A stretch of DNA of 50,475 nt from Bradyrhizobium genosp. SA-3 (GCF_004212635.1 NZ_PSRT01000059.1:1-50475); one strand, 5' to 3'. Shown: positions 1-8,913, numbered from the stretch's first letter. The notes: generated by a model from the letters alone, not told the origin. A program made the numbers and translations.

Positions 1-38
1 GATTCCGGGCTCGCGCTCCGCGCGCCCCGGAGTGACGG
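1..38. repeat. Fragment of a palindromic intergenic repeat (family E)
   Basis: A GC-rich stretch reading ATTCCGGGCTCGCG, then GCGCGCCCCGGAGTGACGG. It matches the style of the fuller copy at 44143-44253 (GTCATTCCGGGGCTCGCG at one end). It is cut by the window edge and lies just 3' of the MFS gene. Confidence 0.5.
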
Positions 39-48
39 CGAGTTGCGG

Positions 49-1434
49 CTACTCCCGCACCCGCATCAGCAGCCCCAGCCCCGCGACGAAGAACACCACC
101 AGCACGGCCATACCGGCTTTCTGGCTCGCCGTCGCCGCGGTGATCATGCCGATCAACAAAGGGCCGATGAAGGACGTCACCTTCCCGGTCAATGCGAACA
201 GGCCGAAATACTGCGCGATGCGATCCTTTGGTGCGAGACGGATCAACAGCGTGCGTGAAGCGGCCTGGAGCGGGCCGCCGGCCGCGCCGATGAGACAGCC
301 CAGCACCAGATAGGCGCGCTCCGCGGCGCTTGAGAACAGCGGAGCGCCCGGCTGGGGGGCCGCGACCTTGACGAACAACACACTGTCCTTGTCGACCAGC
401 AGGATCGCCGCCACCGACAGCAGCAGGATCAGCAGGCTGCCGGCGATCACGCGCTTCGGGCCGAGATGATCGTCGAGCTTGCCGCCAAGCCACGCGCCAA
501 ACGCACCAGCGATCGCGAGCATGATGCCGAACGTGCCGATCTGGATCGTGTGCCAGCCGAAGGTGCCGGCGGCATAGATGCCACCGAACGCGAACAAGGA
601 CACCAGACCATCGGTATAGATCATGTTGGCGAGCAGGAACGCCGCAAGAGATTTCTGGTGCGGCAGACTCTTGATCGATTGCTTCAGCTCCCACAGCCCT
701 TCGCGCAGCGCTTCGCGCACCGGCAGCTTCGCGGGATAATCCGGCGTGAACAGGAACATCGGCGTCACGAAGATGATGAACCACAGTCCGGTCAACGGCC
801 CGGCGGCACGGTCGCCCTGATGAGTGACGGGATCGAGCCCGAAGAGCGGCGTGAGGCCGAGCAGCGTGCGGCCGGTCTCGGGATTGGCGGCGAGCAGGCC
901 GAGCACGATGATCAGGCTGACGATGCCGCCAATGTAACCTGTTGCCCAGCCGGTGCCGGACAGCCGCCCGATGCGCTCTGGCGGCACCAGGGTCGGCATC
1001 ATCGCGTTGTTGAAGACGGTGGCGAATTCCGCACCGACGCTGGCAAGCGCGACGGCGGCGAGCAGCGGCGGAATGATGGCGTAATCGCCGGGCTTGCCGA
1101 TCCACAGCGTGCAGGACGCCAACACCAGCACCGTGCCGAAACCTGCGATCCATGGTTTCCTGCGGCCCGAAGCATCCGCGATCGCCCCGAGCACCGGCGA
1201 CAACAACGCGATCGCAAGACCCGCGGCCGCCATCGCAAAGCCCCACAGCGATTGGCCGGTAGCGGGATTTGGCGCGATGCCGGTCGCGAAATAGGGCGCG
1301 AACACGAAGGTCGTGATCAACGTGAAATAAGGCTGCGCGGCCCAATCGAAGAAGATCCAGCTGACGACGGCGGCGCGCGGCGGATAGGTCCGCGGCACGC
1401 CGGCCATGCGCACATCCGGGGCGATCGTCGTCAT
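49..1434 (-). CDS. MFS transporter, Atg22/UMF22-like
   Basis: A 461-residue polytopic inner-membrane protein with about twelve hydrophobic segments. The loop after the second or third helix carries DASGRRKPW (residues 87-95), the basic MFS loop motif. Overall it resembles the Atg22/UMF22 branch of the major facilitator superfamily, putative effluxers of small metabolites whose substrate cannot be read from sequence. The frame is open 44 codons further upstream, but that extension is polar and arginine-rich and overlaps the start region of the divergent gene, so the ATG at 1434 (MTTIAPDV) is preferred. It is divergent from the gamma-glutamyltransferase with about 100 bp between the starts. Family is fairly sure, substrate unknown. 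Confidence 0.85.
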   Translation of the reverse strand: MTTIAPDVRMAGVPRTYPPRAAVVSWIFFDWAAQPYFTLITTFVFAPYFATGIAPNPATGQSLWGFAMAAAGLAIALLSPVLGAIADASGRRKPWIAGFGTVLVLASCTLWIGKPGDYAIIPPLLAAVALASVGAEFATVFNNAMMPTLVPPERIGRLSGTGWATGYIGGIVSLIIVLGLLAANPETGRTLLGLTPLFGLDPVTHQGDRAAGPLTGLWFIIFVTPMFLFTPDYPAKLPVREALREGLWELKQSIKSLPHQKSLAAFLLANMIYTDGLVSLFAFGGIYAAGTFGWHTIQIGTFGIMLAIAGAFGAWLGGKLDDHLGPKRVIAGSLLILLLSVAAILLVDKDSVLFVKVAAPQPGAPLFSSAAERAYLVLGCLIGAAGGPLQAASRTLLIRLAPKDRIAQYFGLFALTGKVTSFIGPLLIGMITAATASQKAGMAVLVVFFVAGLGLLMRVRE

Positions 1435-1535
1435 CACGCAGTCCTCATCACGAACAGTTTTGCCTCTCTCGGGGCAAACCGTATAGCATTGCCGTGACGC
1501 GTGTGAACTGGCCCGGGGGCGCAACGGGAATTTTG

Positions 1536-3287
1536 ATGATATCGTCATATTCGACACGGCGGGCATTTTTCGCCGTCGTAGCCGCTTTAGCGCTTGGTCT
1601 CGCCCCCGCGACGGCTCAGGATGCGCGGCGGGGCTATGTCCCGCCCGCGCGCGACACCGTGCGTGCCGTCGCTGCCGAGCACGGCATGGTGGTGGCGCAG
1701 GAGAAGATCTCCGCGCAGGTCGGTGCCGACATCCTGCGACGTGGCGGCAATGCCGTCGATGCCGCGGTCGCCACCGGCTTTGCGATAGCCGTGACCTATC
1801 CGCGCGCCGGTAATATCGGCGGCGGCGGCTTCATGGTGATCCATTCCGCTGATCGCAATGAAGACATCACGATCGACTATCGCGAGACCGCGCCAGCTGC
1901 GACCACGCCGCAAGTTTTCCTAGGACCCGATGGCAAGCCTGACGCGACGAAGTCCCGCGATTCCGCGCTCGGCGTCGGCGTGCCCGGCACCGTCGCAGGT
2001 CTCGCCCTCGCATTGGAAAAATACGGCTCGGGCCAGTTCACGCTGGCGCAACTGCTCGAACCGGCAATCGCGCTCGCCCGCGGCGGCTTTGTCGTCAGCG
2101 ACGATATCGCCGATACGCTGCCGAGCTGGCACCGGCGGCTGGCGCGCTGGCCTTCCTCGGCCAAAATCTTCTCGCGTCCCGATGGCACGCCACTTGGCGA
2201 GGGCGACAGGCTGGTGCAAGCCGATCTCGCCGCAACGCTGTCAGCCGTCGCCGCACAGGGACCGCGCGGCTTCTATGAGGGGCCAGTTGCGGAAAAGCTC
2301 GCCAAGGCCGTCTCTGATGCCGGCGGCATCATGACGCCAGCCGACCTGAAGGCCTATCAGGCGGTGATCCGTGCGCCGGTGCGCGGCAGCTATCGCGGCT
2401 ACGACATCGTATCGATGCCGCTGCCCTCATCCGGCGGCGTGGTGCTGGTGGAGACGCTCAACATCCTCGAAGGCTTTCAGCTCGCGGACTTGAAGCAAGG
2501 ATCGCCCGCATCGCTGCATCTCCTGATCGAGGCCATGAAGCGCGCCTATGCGGACCGTGCGCGCTATCTCGGCGATCCCGCCTTCGTCAACGCACCGATC
2601 GAGACGCTGACCGCCAAGGACTACGCGGCCAAGCTGCGCGCGGGCATCTCCGCCGATCGCGCCACGCCTTCGAAAGAGCTCGTTTCCGCTGCTGCCGCGC
2701 CGCGCGAAGGCAGCAACACCACGCATTTTTCCGTCGTCGACGGCCGCGGCAATGCCGTCAGCAACACCTATACGCTGAACTTCAGCTATGGCGTCGGTCT
2801 CGTTGCCGACGGCACCGGCGTGCTGCTTAACAACGAGCTCGACGACTTCACCGCGGCGGTGGGCGCTTCCAATGCCTATGGCCTCGTCGGCTTCGAGGCC
2901 AATCTGCCCGGACCGGGCAAGCGGCCGCTGTCGTCGATGTCACCGACCATCGTGCTCAGGGGCGGCAAGCCGGTCCTGGTGACGGGCTCGCCCGGTGGCA
3001 GCCGCATCATCTCGACCGTGCTCCAGGTGATCGTGAACGTCCTCGACTACAAGATGGACGTGGCTGCTGCCGTTGCTACACCGCGGCTGCATCATCAATG
3101 GTTACCGGACGAGGTGCGCGTCGAGAGCGGCTTTCCCAGCGATGTCCTGTCCGAGCTGAAGGCGATGGGCCACCTCATCGTCGAGCCGATGGGACAGACA
3201 TCGGCCAATTCGATTCTGGTCACGGCGAACGGGCCGCTCGGCGCGCCAGACCCACGCACGCGAGGCGCAGAAGCAGCGGGACAGTAA
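1536..3287 (+). CDS. ggt: Gamma-glutamyltransferase (periplasmic, Ntn-hydrolase)
   Basis: A 583-residue precursor. The first 28 residues form a signal peptide (arginine pair, long hydrophobic run, ATAQ cleavage region), so the enzyme should act in the periplasm on glutathione and other gamma-glutamyl compounds. The family self-cleaves in front of a threonine that becomes the nucleophile. Here the NTTHFSVVD motif places it at about Thr395, which gives the usual large and small subunits. The oxyanion motif GSPGG is at 484-488. The frame is open from a GTG at 1494, but the ATG at 1536 begins the signal peptide and has a GGGAA upstream, so it is preferred. Length is normal for the family. Confidence 0.93.
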   Translation: MISSYSTRRAFFAVVAALALGLAPATAQDARRGYVPPARDTVRAVAAEHGMVVAQEKISAQVGADILRRGGNAVDAAVATGFAIAVTYPRAGNIGGGGFMVIHSADRNEDITIDYRETAPAATTPQVFLGPDGKPDATKSRDSALGVGVPGTVAGLALALEKYGSGQFTLAQLLEPAIALARGGFVVSDDIADTLPSWHRRLARWPSSAKIFSRPDGTPLGEGDRLVQADLAATLSAVAAQGPRGFYEGPVAEKLAKAVSDAGGIMTPADLKAYQAVIRAPVRGSYRGYDIVSMPLPSSGGVVLVETLNILEGFQLADLKQGSPASLHLLIEAMKRAYADRARYLGDPAFVNAPIETLTAKDYAAKLRAGISADRATPSKELVSAAAAPREGSNTTHFSVVDGRGNAVSNTYTLNFSYGVGLVADGTGVLLNNELDDFTAAVGASNAYGLVGFEANLPGPGKRPLSSMSPTIVLRGGKPVLVTGSPGGSRIISTVLQVIVNVLDYKMDVAAAVATPRLHHQWLPDEVRVESGFPSDVLSELKAMGHLIVEPMGQTSANSILVTANGPLGAPDPRTRGAEAAGQ

Positions 3288-3362
3288 CCCCGTCGTTTGC
3301 ATGGCACGGCAGCGCGGGCTGGTCGGCTCGCAGAGCCGGACCGGGATCTCGCTGAAAGTACC

Positions 3363-4028
3363 TTACCGGCCGACCTGATAAGGCCCGCCCTTTTCGAGCG
3401 CGCGCGCATACGCCGGCCGCACATGAATGCGCTCCAGGAACGCCATCGCCTTGGGGTGGCCCTGCTCCAGCCCGCCGCGCGCTTGGGCTGCTTCCAGTGG
3501 AAAGCTCATCTGGATGTCGGCGGCGGTGAACTCGCTGCCCGCGAACCACTCACTCTTGCCGAGCTCGCCTTCCCAATAATCCATGTGCTGCTTGAGCTGC
3601 GGATTGACCAGCGCGGTCAGCGCCTGGTTGCAGACCTTGCGCACCAGCGGGCGGAGCAGCGCCGGCGCGCGCTTCGGCATCAGCGTAAACAGCAGCTTCA
3701 AGAGCAGCGGCTGCATCGCTGACCCTTCCGCATAGTGCAGCCAATAGGTGTAGCGCAGACGTTCCGGCGTGTTCGGCGGCGGGATCAGCCGGCCGCTGCC
3801 GTAGGTGGCGATGAGATACTCGATGATCGCGCCAGACTCGGCGATGGTGTTGCCGTTGTCGGTGATGACAGGCGACTTGCCGAGCGGATGGATGGCGCGC
3901 AGCTCCTTCGGCGCACGCATATCCGGCTGGCGCTGATAGCGCACGATCTCATAGGGCACGCCCAACTCCTCGAGCAGCCACAGCACGCGCTGCGAGCGGG
4001 AATTGTTGAGGTGGTGAACGGTCAGCAT
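3363..4028 (-). CDS. Glutathione S-transferase
   Basis: 221 residues with an N-terminal thioredoxin-fold GST domain: HHLNNSRSQRVLWLLEELG at the start, a PLGKSPVI cis-proline loop near residue 52, and ESGAIIEYL, the site that holds the gamma-glutamyl end of glutathione. An all-helical C-terminal domain follows. A cytosolic conjugation or detoxification role is expected, with substrate unknown. The frame is open 30 codons further upstream, but the GST fold begins at MLTVHHLNN, so the ATG at 4028 is used; a GGGACC lies just upstream. It is transcribed away from the DUF2239 gene, and two identical palindromes lie in the shared gap. Confidence 0.9.
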   Translation of the reverse strand: MLTVHHLNNSRSQRVLWLLEELGVPYEIVRYQRQPDMRAPKELRAIHPLGKSPVITDNGNTIAESGAIIEYLIATYGSGRLIPPPNTPERLRYTYWLHYAEGSAMQPLLLKLLFTLMPKRAPALLRPLVRKVCNQALTALVNPQLKQHMDYWEGELGKSEWFAGSEFTAADIQMSFPLEAAQARGGLEQGHPKAMAFLERIHVRPAYARALEKGGPYQVGR

Positions 4029-4116
4029 CGCGCAGGTCCCCAGCTTGGCTTTGGTCGGTTGCGCCGTTGGTGCCAGCCCAGGGACACAATGTCGAGCCAT
4101 CGGTGCGGATATTTTC

Positions 4117-4153
4117 ACCCGGGTATATTGACGCCATAAATTTACCCGGGTAT
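4117..4153. promoter_or_regulatory. Twin ACCCGGGTAT palindromes between GST and DUF2239 genes
   Basis: ACCCGGGTAT occurs at 4117-4126 and again at 4144-4153, with centres 27 bp apart. Each is built on the perfect palindrome ACCCGGGT, and the second copy extends to TACCCGGGTA. The first lies 89 bp before the GST start and the second 37 bp before the DUF2239 start. That arrangement is what a dimeric repressor binding side by side in a divergent promoter region would need. No other copy was noticed in the window. The operator role is inferred. Confidence 0.65.
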
Positions 4154-4189
4154 TAAACTGCCAACGCGATCAATCTGGCAATGATTCCG

Positions 4190-4774
4190 ATGCAAACCAC
4201 CTTCACAGCCTTCATCGGCCAGCGCCGGCTGGCCTCGGGAGCGGCGGGCGACGTCGCGCTCGCGGTCAAGCGGGCATCACCGCAGCCGGACCAGCCGATT
4301 ATCATTTTCGACGACGGGACGGGCCGGTCGATCGATTTCGACCTGCGCGGCGAGGATCACGAGGTGCTGGCGCGGCTGGCCAAGTTTGCTCCGCCACCGT
4401 CAACCGAGGTGACCGAATCGCCGGGCGAGCCGCGCGGGCGCGGCCGGCCGAAGCTCGGCGTGGTCGCGCGCGAAGTGACTTTGCTGCCGCGGCACTGGGA
4501 GTGGCTCAACGCGCAAGCCGGCGGCGCTTCGGTCGCGTTGCGCAAGCTGGTCGATGAGGCCAGACGCGCCAGCGGCGACAAGGACCGCGAGCGGCAGGCG
4601 CGCGATGCAGCCTATCACTTCATGTCGACCATGGCCGGCAACCTGCCGCAGTTCGAGGAAGCCTCGCGCGCGCTGTTCGCGGATGACCGGCGGCGCTTCA
4701 CCGGGCTGATCGCCGACTGGCCGACCGACATCCGCGACCACATCGTCAAGCTCGCCTACAGCGACCGCGCTTAA
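4190..4774 (+). CDS. DUF2239 family protein, possible DNA-binding protein
   Basis: 194 residues. The N-terminal half (FTAFIGQRRLASG, then IIIFDDGTGRSIDFDLRG) and the central GRGRPKLGVVAREVTLLPRHW identify DUF2239, which has no assigned function. Two features point to DNA. Residues 82-88 read RGRGRPK, an AT-hook-like core. Residues 94-125 follow the ribbon-helix-helix pattern: a short strand (REVTLL), a helix starting at a proline (PRHWEWLNAQ), a turn (GGAS), and a second helix (VALRKLVDEARR). The upstream ATG at 4181 is also possible, but MQTTFTAF matches the family start better. It faces the GST gene across twin palindromes. The DNA-binding role is inference. Confidence 0.8.
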   Translation: MQTTFTAFIGQRRLASGAAGDVALAVKRASPQPDQPIIIFDDGTGRSIDFDLRGEDHEVLARLAKFAPPPSTEVTESPGEPRGRGRPKLGVVAREVTLLPRHWEWLNAQAGGASVALRKLVDEARRASGDKDRERQARDAAYHFMSTMAGNLPQFEEASRALFADDRRRFTGLIADWPTDIRDHIVKLAYSDRA

Positions 4775-4858
4775 GGCGCGCGCAGCATTCACCCCATCAA
4801 CGGCCGAGCCGCGCATCGCGCGGCAACGGCTTCGCACGCCCTGATGAAAGGCAAATCC

Positions 4859-6208
4859 ATGTCCGCACCCGCGCCTCTCTGGACGACGTTTCTTCGCTTC
4901 CTCGCACCGCTGATGCTGAGCAACGCGCTGCAATCGCTGTTCGGCACCGTCAGCAACGTCTATCTCGGCCATATGATCGGCATCGACGCGCTCGCTGCGG
5001 TCTCGGCCTTCTTCCCGGTGATGTTCTTTCTGTTCGCCTTCGTCATGGGCCTCAGCACCGGCGCCACCGTGCTGATCGGCCAGGCCTTTGGCGCGGGCGA
5101 GCACGGCCGGATCAAGCTCGTCGTCGGCACGACGCTCGCGATCGGCCTAACGCTCTCGGCAACGGTTGCACTCGCTGGCGGGATCTTCAGCCGGCCATTG
5201 ATGGTCATGCTCGCGACGCCCGCTGATATCCTCGACCAGGCCAGCGCCTATGCCCGCATCATGCTACTCACGATGCCGCTCGGCTTCGTCTTCCTGCTGA
5301 TGACCGCGATGATCCGCGGTGTCGGCGACACCGTGACGCCACTCCTCGCACTGGCGTTATCGACCGCGATCGGCCTGATCCTGACGCCGCTGCTGATCCG
5401 CGGCGCCTTTGGATTGCCGACGGCGGGCATCACCAGTCCGGCATGGTCAGCTGCGATTGCTAACGCGCTGACGCTGATCGTGTTGGCCGTCTATCTGCTC
5501 TGGAATAAGCACGCGCTGGCACCGGACGCGGCACTGCTGCGTCATCTGCGGCTCAACGGCGCCGTGCTCGGAAAAATCCTCGGCATCGGACTGCCGAGCG
5601 CAGTTGGCATGGTGGTGATGGCGATTGCCGAGCTGGTGCTGCTTGGGCTCGTCAACGGCTTCGGCTCAAACGCCACGGCCGCGTACGGCGCCGTCAATCA
5701 GGTGATGGGCTACACCCAGTTCACGGCAATGTCGATTTCGATCGCGGTCTCGATCCTCGGTGCGCAGGCGATTGGCGGCGGCGACAGGGCGCGACTCGAC
5801 GGCATCGTGCGCACCGGCCTTGCGTTCAACCTCGTGCTGACCGGCGGGCTGGTGGCGCTGATCTATCTCGTACCGCGCGCCGTGCTCGGCATCTTCATCA
5901 CCGACGGCGCCGTGCTCGATCTGGCGAAGCAACTGCTTTACATCGCCTTGTGGAGCTCGGTGCCGTTTGGCCTCGCCACGGTGTTTTCGGGCGCCATGCG
6001 CGCCGCCGGCGTCGCCTTGACGCCGATGCTGCTGGCGATCTTCGCCATTGTCGCGATCGAGTTGCCGTCTGCGATGATCCTGAGCCGCACGATTGGCCTT
6101 GAGGGCGTATGGGCCGCCTATCCGATCGTGTTCTGCGCCATGTTCGTTTTGCAGATGGGCTATTACCTCCTGGTGTGGCGCAAGCAGGCGATCCGGCGGC
6201 TGATCTGA
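4859..6208 (+). CDS. MATE family efflux transporter
   Basis: 449 residues in twelve hydrophobic segments forming two similar halves. Typical MATE features are visible: PLMLSNALQSLFGTV near the start, GMSTGATVLIGQAFGAGE-like sequence (here GLSTGATVLIGQAFGAGE) in the first half, and a second GAQAIGGGD loop in the second half. The family exports cationic drugs or metabolites across the inner membrane using a Na+ or H+ gradient; the substrate here is unknown. The ATG at 4844 is in frame, but the one at 4859 has AAAGG seven bases upstream and is preferred. It stands alone between DUF2239 and an isomerase-like gene. Confidence 0.9.
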   Translation: MSAPAPLWTTFLRFLAPLMLSNALQSLFGTVSNVYLGHMIGIDALAAVSAFFPVMFFLFAFVMGLSTGATVLIGQAFGAGEHGRIKLVVGTTLAIGLTLSATVALAGGIFSRPLMVMLATPADILDQASAYARIMLLTMPLGFVFLLMTAMIRGVGDTVTPLLALALSTAIGLILTPLLIRGAFGLPTAGITSPAWSAAIANALTLIVLAVYLLWNKHALAPDAALLRHLRLNGAVLGKILGIGLPSAVGMVVMAIAELVLLGLVNGFGSNATAAYGAVNQVMGYTQFTAMSISIAVSILGAQAIGGGDRARLDGIVRTGLAFNLVLTGGLVALIYLVPRAVLGIFITDGAVLDLAKQLLYIALWSSVPFGLATVFSGAMRAAGVALTPMLLAIFAIVAIELPSAMILSRTIGLEGVWAAYPIVFCAMFVLQMGYYLLVWRKQAIRRLI

Positions 6209-6303
6209 CGGAATCATCAAGGTATTATGATCATCATTAAACGGTGGACCTGTGGCGCGGCCTGCGCCAAAATGGATGAAAACCGCCGCCAGGGAGATCG
6301 AAT

Positions 6304-6912
6304 TTGACCCGCACAACCCCGCAATTCCTGTTCGATTTCGGTAGCCCGAACGCCTATCTCAGCCATCTGGCGATCCCGGCGATCGAGCAACGCATCGGCG
6401 TCAAGTTCGAATATGTGCCGATTCTGCTCGGCGGCATCTTCAAGGCGACCAACAACAAGTCGCCAGCCGAGACGCTCGCCGGCATCAAGAACAAGCGCGA
6501 ATTCCACGCGATCGAGACCGAGCGCTTCATCAAGCGCTTCAAGGTCCAGCCCTACGTCATGAATCCATTCTTCCCCGTCAACACGCTGAACCTGATGCGC
6601 GCGGCGATCGCGGCGCAGCTCGAGGGCGTGTTCGAGGCCTATGTCGAGGCGGCCTTCCACCACATGTGGCGCGAGCCGAAGAAGATGGATGATCCCGAGA
6701 TCGTGGCGAAGGCGCTGGCGTCATCCGGCCTCGATGCGCAAAAGCTGTTCGCCCGCGCGCAGGAACCCGAGGTGAAAGGCAGACTGATCAAAAATACCGA
6801 AGAGGCGGTGGCGCGCGGCGCGTTCGGCTCGCCGACCTTCTTCGTCGGCAATGAGATGTTCTTCGGCAAGGAGCAGCTGCGCGAGGTCGAGGAGATGGTG
6901 CTGGGGAAGTGA
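6304..6912 (+). CDS. 2-hydroxychromene-2-carboxylate isomerase family protein (kappa-GST/DsbA-like)
   Basis: 202 residues. FDFGSPNAYLSH at the start is the kappa-class GST/HCCA isomerase signature, with a serine where DsbA would have its CXXC. GSPTFFVGNEMFFGKEQL near the end is the cis-proline loop and the glutathione-binding segment. A helical insertion lies between, as in DsbA-fold enzymes. HCCA isomerases act in naphthalene catabolism using glutathione, but many chromosomal homologues outside catabolic clusters have unknown substrates, and no aromatic pathway is seen here. Translation probably starts at the TTG at 6304, preceded by GGAGA at good spacing. Confidence 0.85.
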   Translation: MTRTTPQFLFDFGSPNAYLSHLAIPAIEQRIGVKFEYVPILLGGIFKATNNKSPAETLAGIKNKREFHAIETERFIKRFKVQPYVMNPFFPVNTLNLMRAAIAAQLEGVFEAYVEAAFHHMWREPKKMDDPEIVAKALASSGLDAQKLFARAQEPEVKGRLIKNTEEAVARGAFGSPTFFVGNEMFFGKEQLREVEEMVLGK

Positions 6913-6948
6913 TTTCCGTATTGCTTTGAAAGCTGGCAAGCTCCTCGC

Positions 6949-6974
6949 GTCGTCCTGGCGAAAGCCAGGACGAC
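6949..6974. repeat. Palindromic hairpin with GAAA loop between two tandem genes
   Basis: GTCGTCCTGGC (6949-6959) and its exact reverse complement (6964-6974) are separated by GAAA, a GNRA-type tetraloop. It lies between the isomerase-like gene and panE. There is no T-run, so a classical terminator is unlikely. The GTCGTCC end resembles the termini of the longer family A repeats. Confidence 0.6.
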
Positions 6975-7004
6975 GGCAAAGAAGAAACAACAAGGACAAT
7001 CCCC

Positions 7005-7928
7005 ATGCGTATCCTCGTGGTCGGCGCCGGCGCCATCGGCGGCTATTTTGGTGGCAGGCTGTTGCAGGCCGGCCGCGACGTCACCTTCCTGGTCCGGCCG
7101 CGCCGCGCCAGCGAGCTCGCGAGCGCCGGTCTCGTCATCAAGAGCCCGAATGGCGATGTGACGCTGAAGGACCCGCCGACCGTGCAAGCGGACAAGCTCG
7201 CGGAAAAATTCGACGTCGTGCTGCTCAGCTGCAAGGCGTTCGACCTCGACGACGCCATCAAGTCGTTCGCGGCCGCCGTAGGGCCGAACACTGCGATCAT
7301 CCCCATGCTCAACGGCATGAGGCATCTCGACGTCCTCGACCAGAGATTCGGCGCCGAGCGCGTGCTGGGCGGACTTTGCGCCATCGCCGCGACGCTGAAC
7401 GAAAAGCGCGAGGTGGTGCAGCTGCAGCCGATGCAATCGATCAATTACGGCGAGCGCGACGGCAAGCTGTCGGACCGCGTCAAGGCGATCGACGAGGCCT
7501 TCAGGAGCGGCATCAATGGCGCCTCCGCCAGCCAGAACATCATGCAGGACATGTGGGAGAAGTGGGTGTTCCTCGCGACGCTCGCCGCATCCACCAGCCT
7601 GATGCGCACCTCCGTCGGCAACATTCTCGCCGCCCCCGGCGGCAGGGATTTTCTGCTCGGCATGCTGGACGAGACCAGCGCGATCGCCGCGGCGTCGGGC
7701 TACGCACCTGGCGGACCATTCTTCGAGCGGGTGAAGGGCAATCTGACCACCGAGGGCTCGCCGATGACGGCATCCATGTTCCGCGACATCAAGGCGGGCC
7801 TGCCGGTCGAAGCCGATCACGTCATCGGCGATCTCATCGCACGCGGCGATGCTGCCAAGGTGCCGGTGCCGAAGCTGCGCATCGCCTATACGCATCTGAA
7901 GGCGTATGAGAAGCAGCGGGCGGGGTAG
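7005..7928 (+). CDS. panE: 2-dehydropantoate 2-reductase (ketopantoate reductase)
   Basis: 307 residues. The N-terminal NADPH-binding Rossmann motif is GAGAIGGYFGG (residues 7-17). The C-terminal helical domain holds MWEKWVFLATLAA, with the conserved catalytic lysine, and the substrate-binding stretch DIKAGLPVEADHVIGD. The family reduces ketopantoate to pantoate in pantothenate and CoA synthesis. Paralogues with other 2-oxoacid substrates are common in this group, so the exact role is less certain than the family. It follows the isomerase-like gene after a hairpin and ends facing a cytochrome c gene, with a long palindromic repeat between. Confidence 0.85.
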   Translation: MRILVVGAGAIGGYFGGRLLQAGRDVTFLVRPRRASELASAGLVIKSPNGDVTLKDPPTVQADKLAEKFDVVLLSCKAFDLDDAIKSFAAAVGPNTAIIPMLNGMRHLDVLDQRFGAERVLGGLCAIAATLNEKREVVQLQPMQSINYGERDGKLSDRVKAIDEAFRSGINGASASQNIMQDMWEKWVFLATLAASTSLMRTSVGNILAAPGGRDFLLGMLDETSAIAAASGYAPGGPFFERVKGNLTTEGSPMTASMFRDIKAGLPVEADHVIGDLIARGDAAKVPVPKLRIAYTHLKAYEKQRAG

Positions 7929-7946
7929 GGGGCCTCATACTCAACT

Positions 7947-8107
7947 GTCGTCCCGGACAAACGAACGAAGTGATCGCTGATCCGGGACCCATAACCACAG
8001 CAAGTGGTTGTTGCGCGAGACGGAAGCTACGAGTCTTCGCAAAACGCGATCTTGTGGCTATGGGTCCCGGATTGACGCGCGCTTGAGGCGCGCTTGTCCG
8101 GGACGAC
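7947..8107. repeat. Nested palindromic repeat, family A, copy 1
   Basis: 161 bp between the convergent panE and cytochrome c genes. The outer arms are GTCGTCCCGGACAA (7947-7960) and its exact reverse complement (8094-8107). Inside are a second pair, ATCCGGGACCCATA with its complement in TATGGGTCCCGGAT, and the block GTCTTCGCAAAA. The copy at 18818-18961 shares all of these blocks. No open reading frame is present. Confidence 0.85.
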
Positions 8108-8133
8108 TGTGGAGTTTGCCGCAACAGCCCCAG

Positions 8134-8727
8134 CTATTTCAGATGCGCAAGATAGTGCGAGACGGCGGTGATTTCCTCATCGCTCATGTGATAGGCGACA
8201 TCGGCCATCGCGGCGACGCCGCCGCCGACGCGCTGGCCCGCTTTATAGTCGTGCAGCGCCTTGACCAGATATTCCTCGCGTTGACCCGCGAGCCGCGCGA
8301 CCGCCTTGGTACCGGCATAGCTGTCGGTATGGCATGAGGCGCAGCGGCGGCCGGTGGCCACCTGCGCGCCCTTTTTCGACAGGTCCGGATCCCCATCCTC
8401 CGATCCCTTCGGCGGCGCCAGCTGCGAGAAATAGGCGCCGAAATTGCGGATGTCCTCGTTGTTGATCTCCTCGACGATCGGCTGCATCTGATCGTTCTTG
8501 CGCGAGCCGGCACGGAAGAACACCAGCTGCCATTGCAGGAATTGATCGGGCTGACCGGCCAGCGAGGGGATGTTCTCGGTCTGCGAGATGCCGTTCTCGC
8601 CGTGGCAGCCGGCGCAGGCCGCCGCCTTCTCCTTGATCGCGGAGTTGTCGGCGGCGCCTACTGGAAGGGCGCCGAGCGTCAGGAGCGCAATCGCGCTGAT
8701 TGCCTGCGAGGTGAACTTCCGGCGCAT
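8134..8727 (-). CDS. Diheme cytochrome c (c4-like), periplasmic
   Basis: 197 residues with a signal peptide (residues 1-25, ending PVGAA). Two haem-binding motifs are present, CAGCH (38-42) and CASCH (129-133), in two cytochrome c domains of similar size, as in cytochrome c4. Met81 and Met174 are plausible axial ligands. It lies downstream of, and on the same strand as, a periplasmic PQQ-type dehydrogenase (8914-10194), so it may accept that enzyme's electrons and pass them to a terminal oxidase. A terminator and a repeat lie between the two genes, so this gene may also have its own promoter. Confidence 0.88.
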   Translation of the reverse strand: MRRKFTSQAISAIALLTLGALPVGAADNSAIKEKAAACAGCHGENGISQTENIPSLAGQPDQFLQWQLVFFRAGSRKNDQMQPIVEEINNEDIRNFGAYFSQLAPPKGSEDGDPDLSKKGAQVATGRRCASCHTDSYAGTKAVARLAGQREEYLVKALHDYKAGQRVGGGVAAMADVAYHMSDEEITAVSHYLAHLK

Positions 8728-8752
8728 GATGGAGATTCCGTTCTGTCGAGTT

Positions 8753-8846
8753 CGTCATTCGGGGGCACGAGCCCGGAATCCATAACCCCCGCTCGTGGGT
8801 ATGGGTTCCGGACTTGCGCTCAAGTCGCGCGCAATCCGGAACGACG
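8753..8846. repeat. Palindromic repeat, relative of family A
   Basis: About 94 bp between the dehydrogenase and cytochrome c genes. It holds CCCGGAATCCATAACCCCC and, further on, GGGTATGGGTTCCGGAC, which pair imperfectly, and ends in CCGGAACGACGG. The layout is that of family A with a changed core (GGAATCCATA instead of GGGACCCATA). Confidence 0.7.
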
Positions 8847-8870
8847 GCATGGGACTTTGAGAATGAAAGA

Positions 8871-8897
8871 GGCTGCGACCGTCGCCCGGTCGCAGCC
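8871..8897 (-). terminator. Rho-independent terminator of the PQQ-type dehydrogenase gene
   Basis: GGCTGCGACC (8871-8880) and GGTCGCAGCC (8888-8897) form a perfect 10-bp stem with a 7-base loop. Read on the minus strand the stem is followed by TCTTTC. It begins 17 bp after the stop codon of the dehydrogenase gene. Confidence 0.8.
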
Positions 8898-8913
8898 TTC
8901 CCGTTACGTCGCG

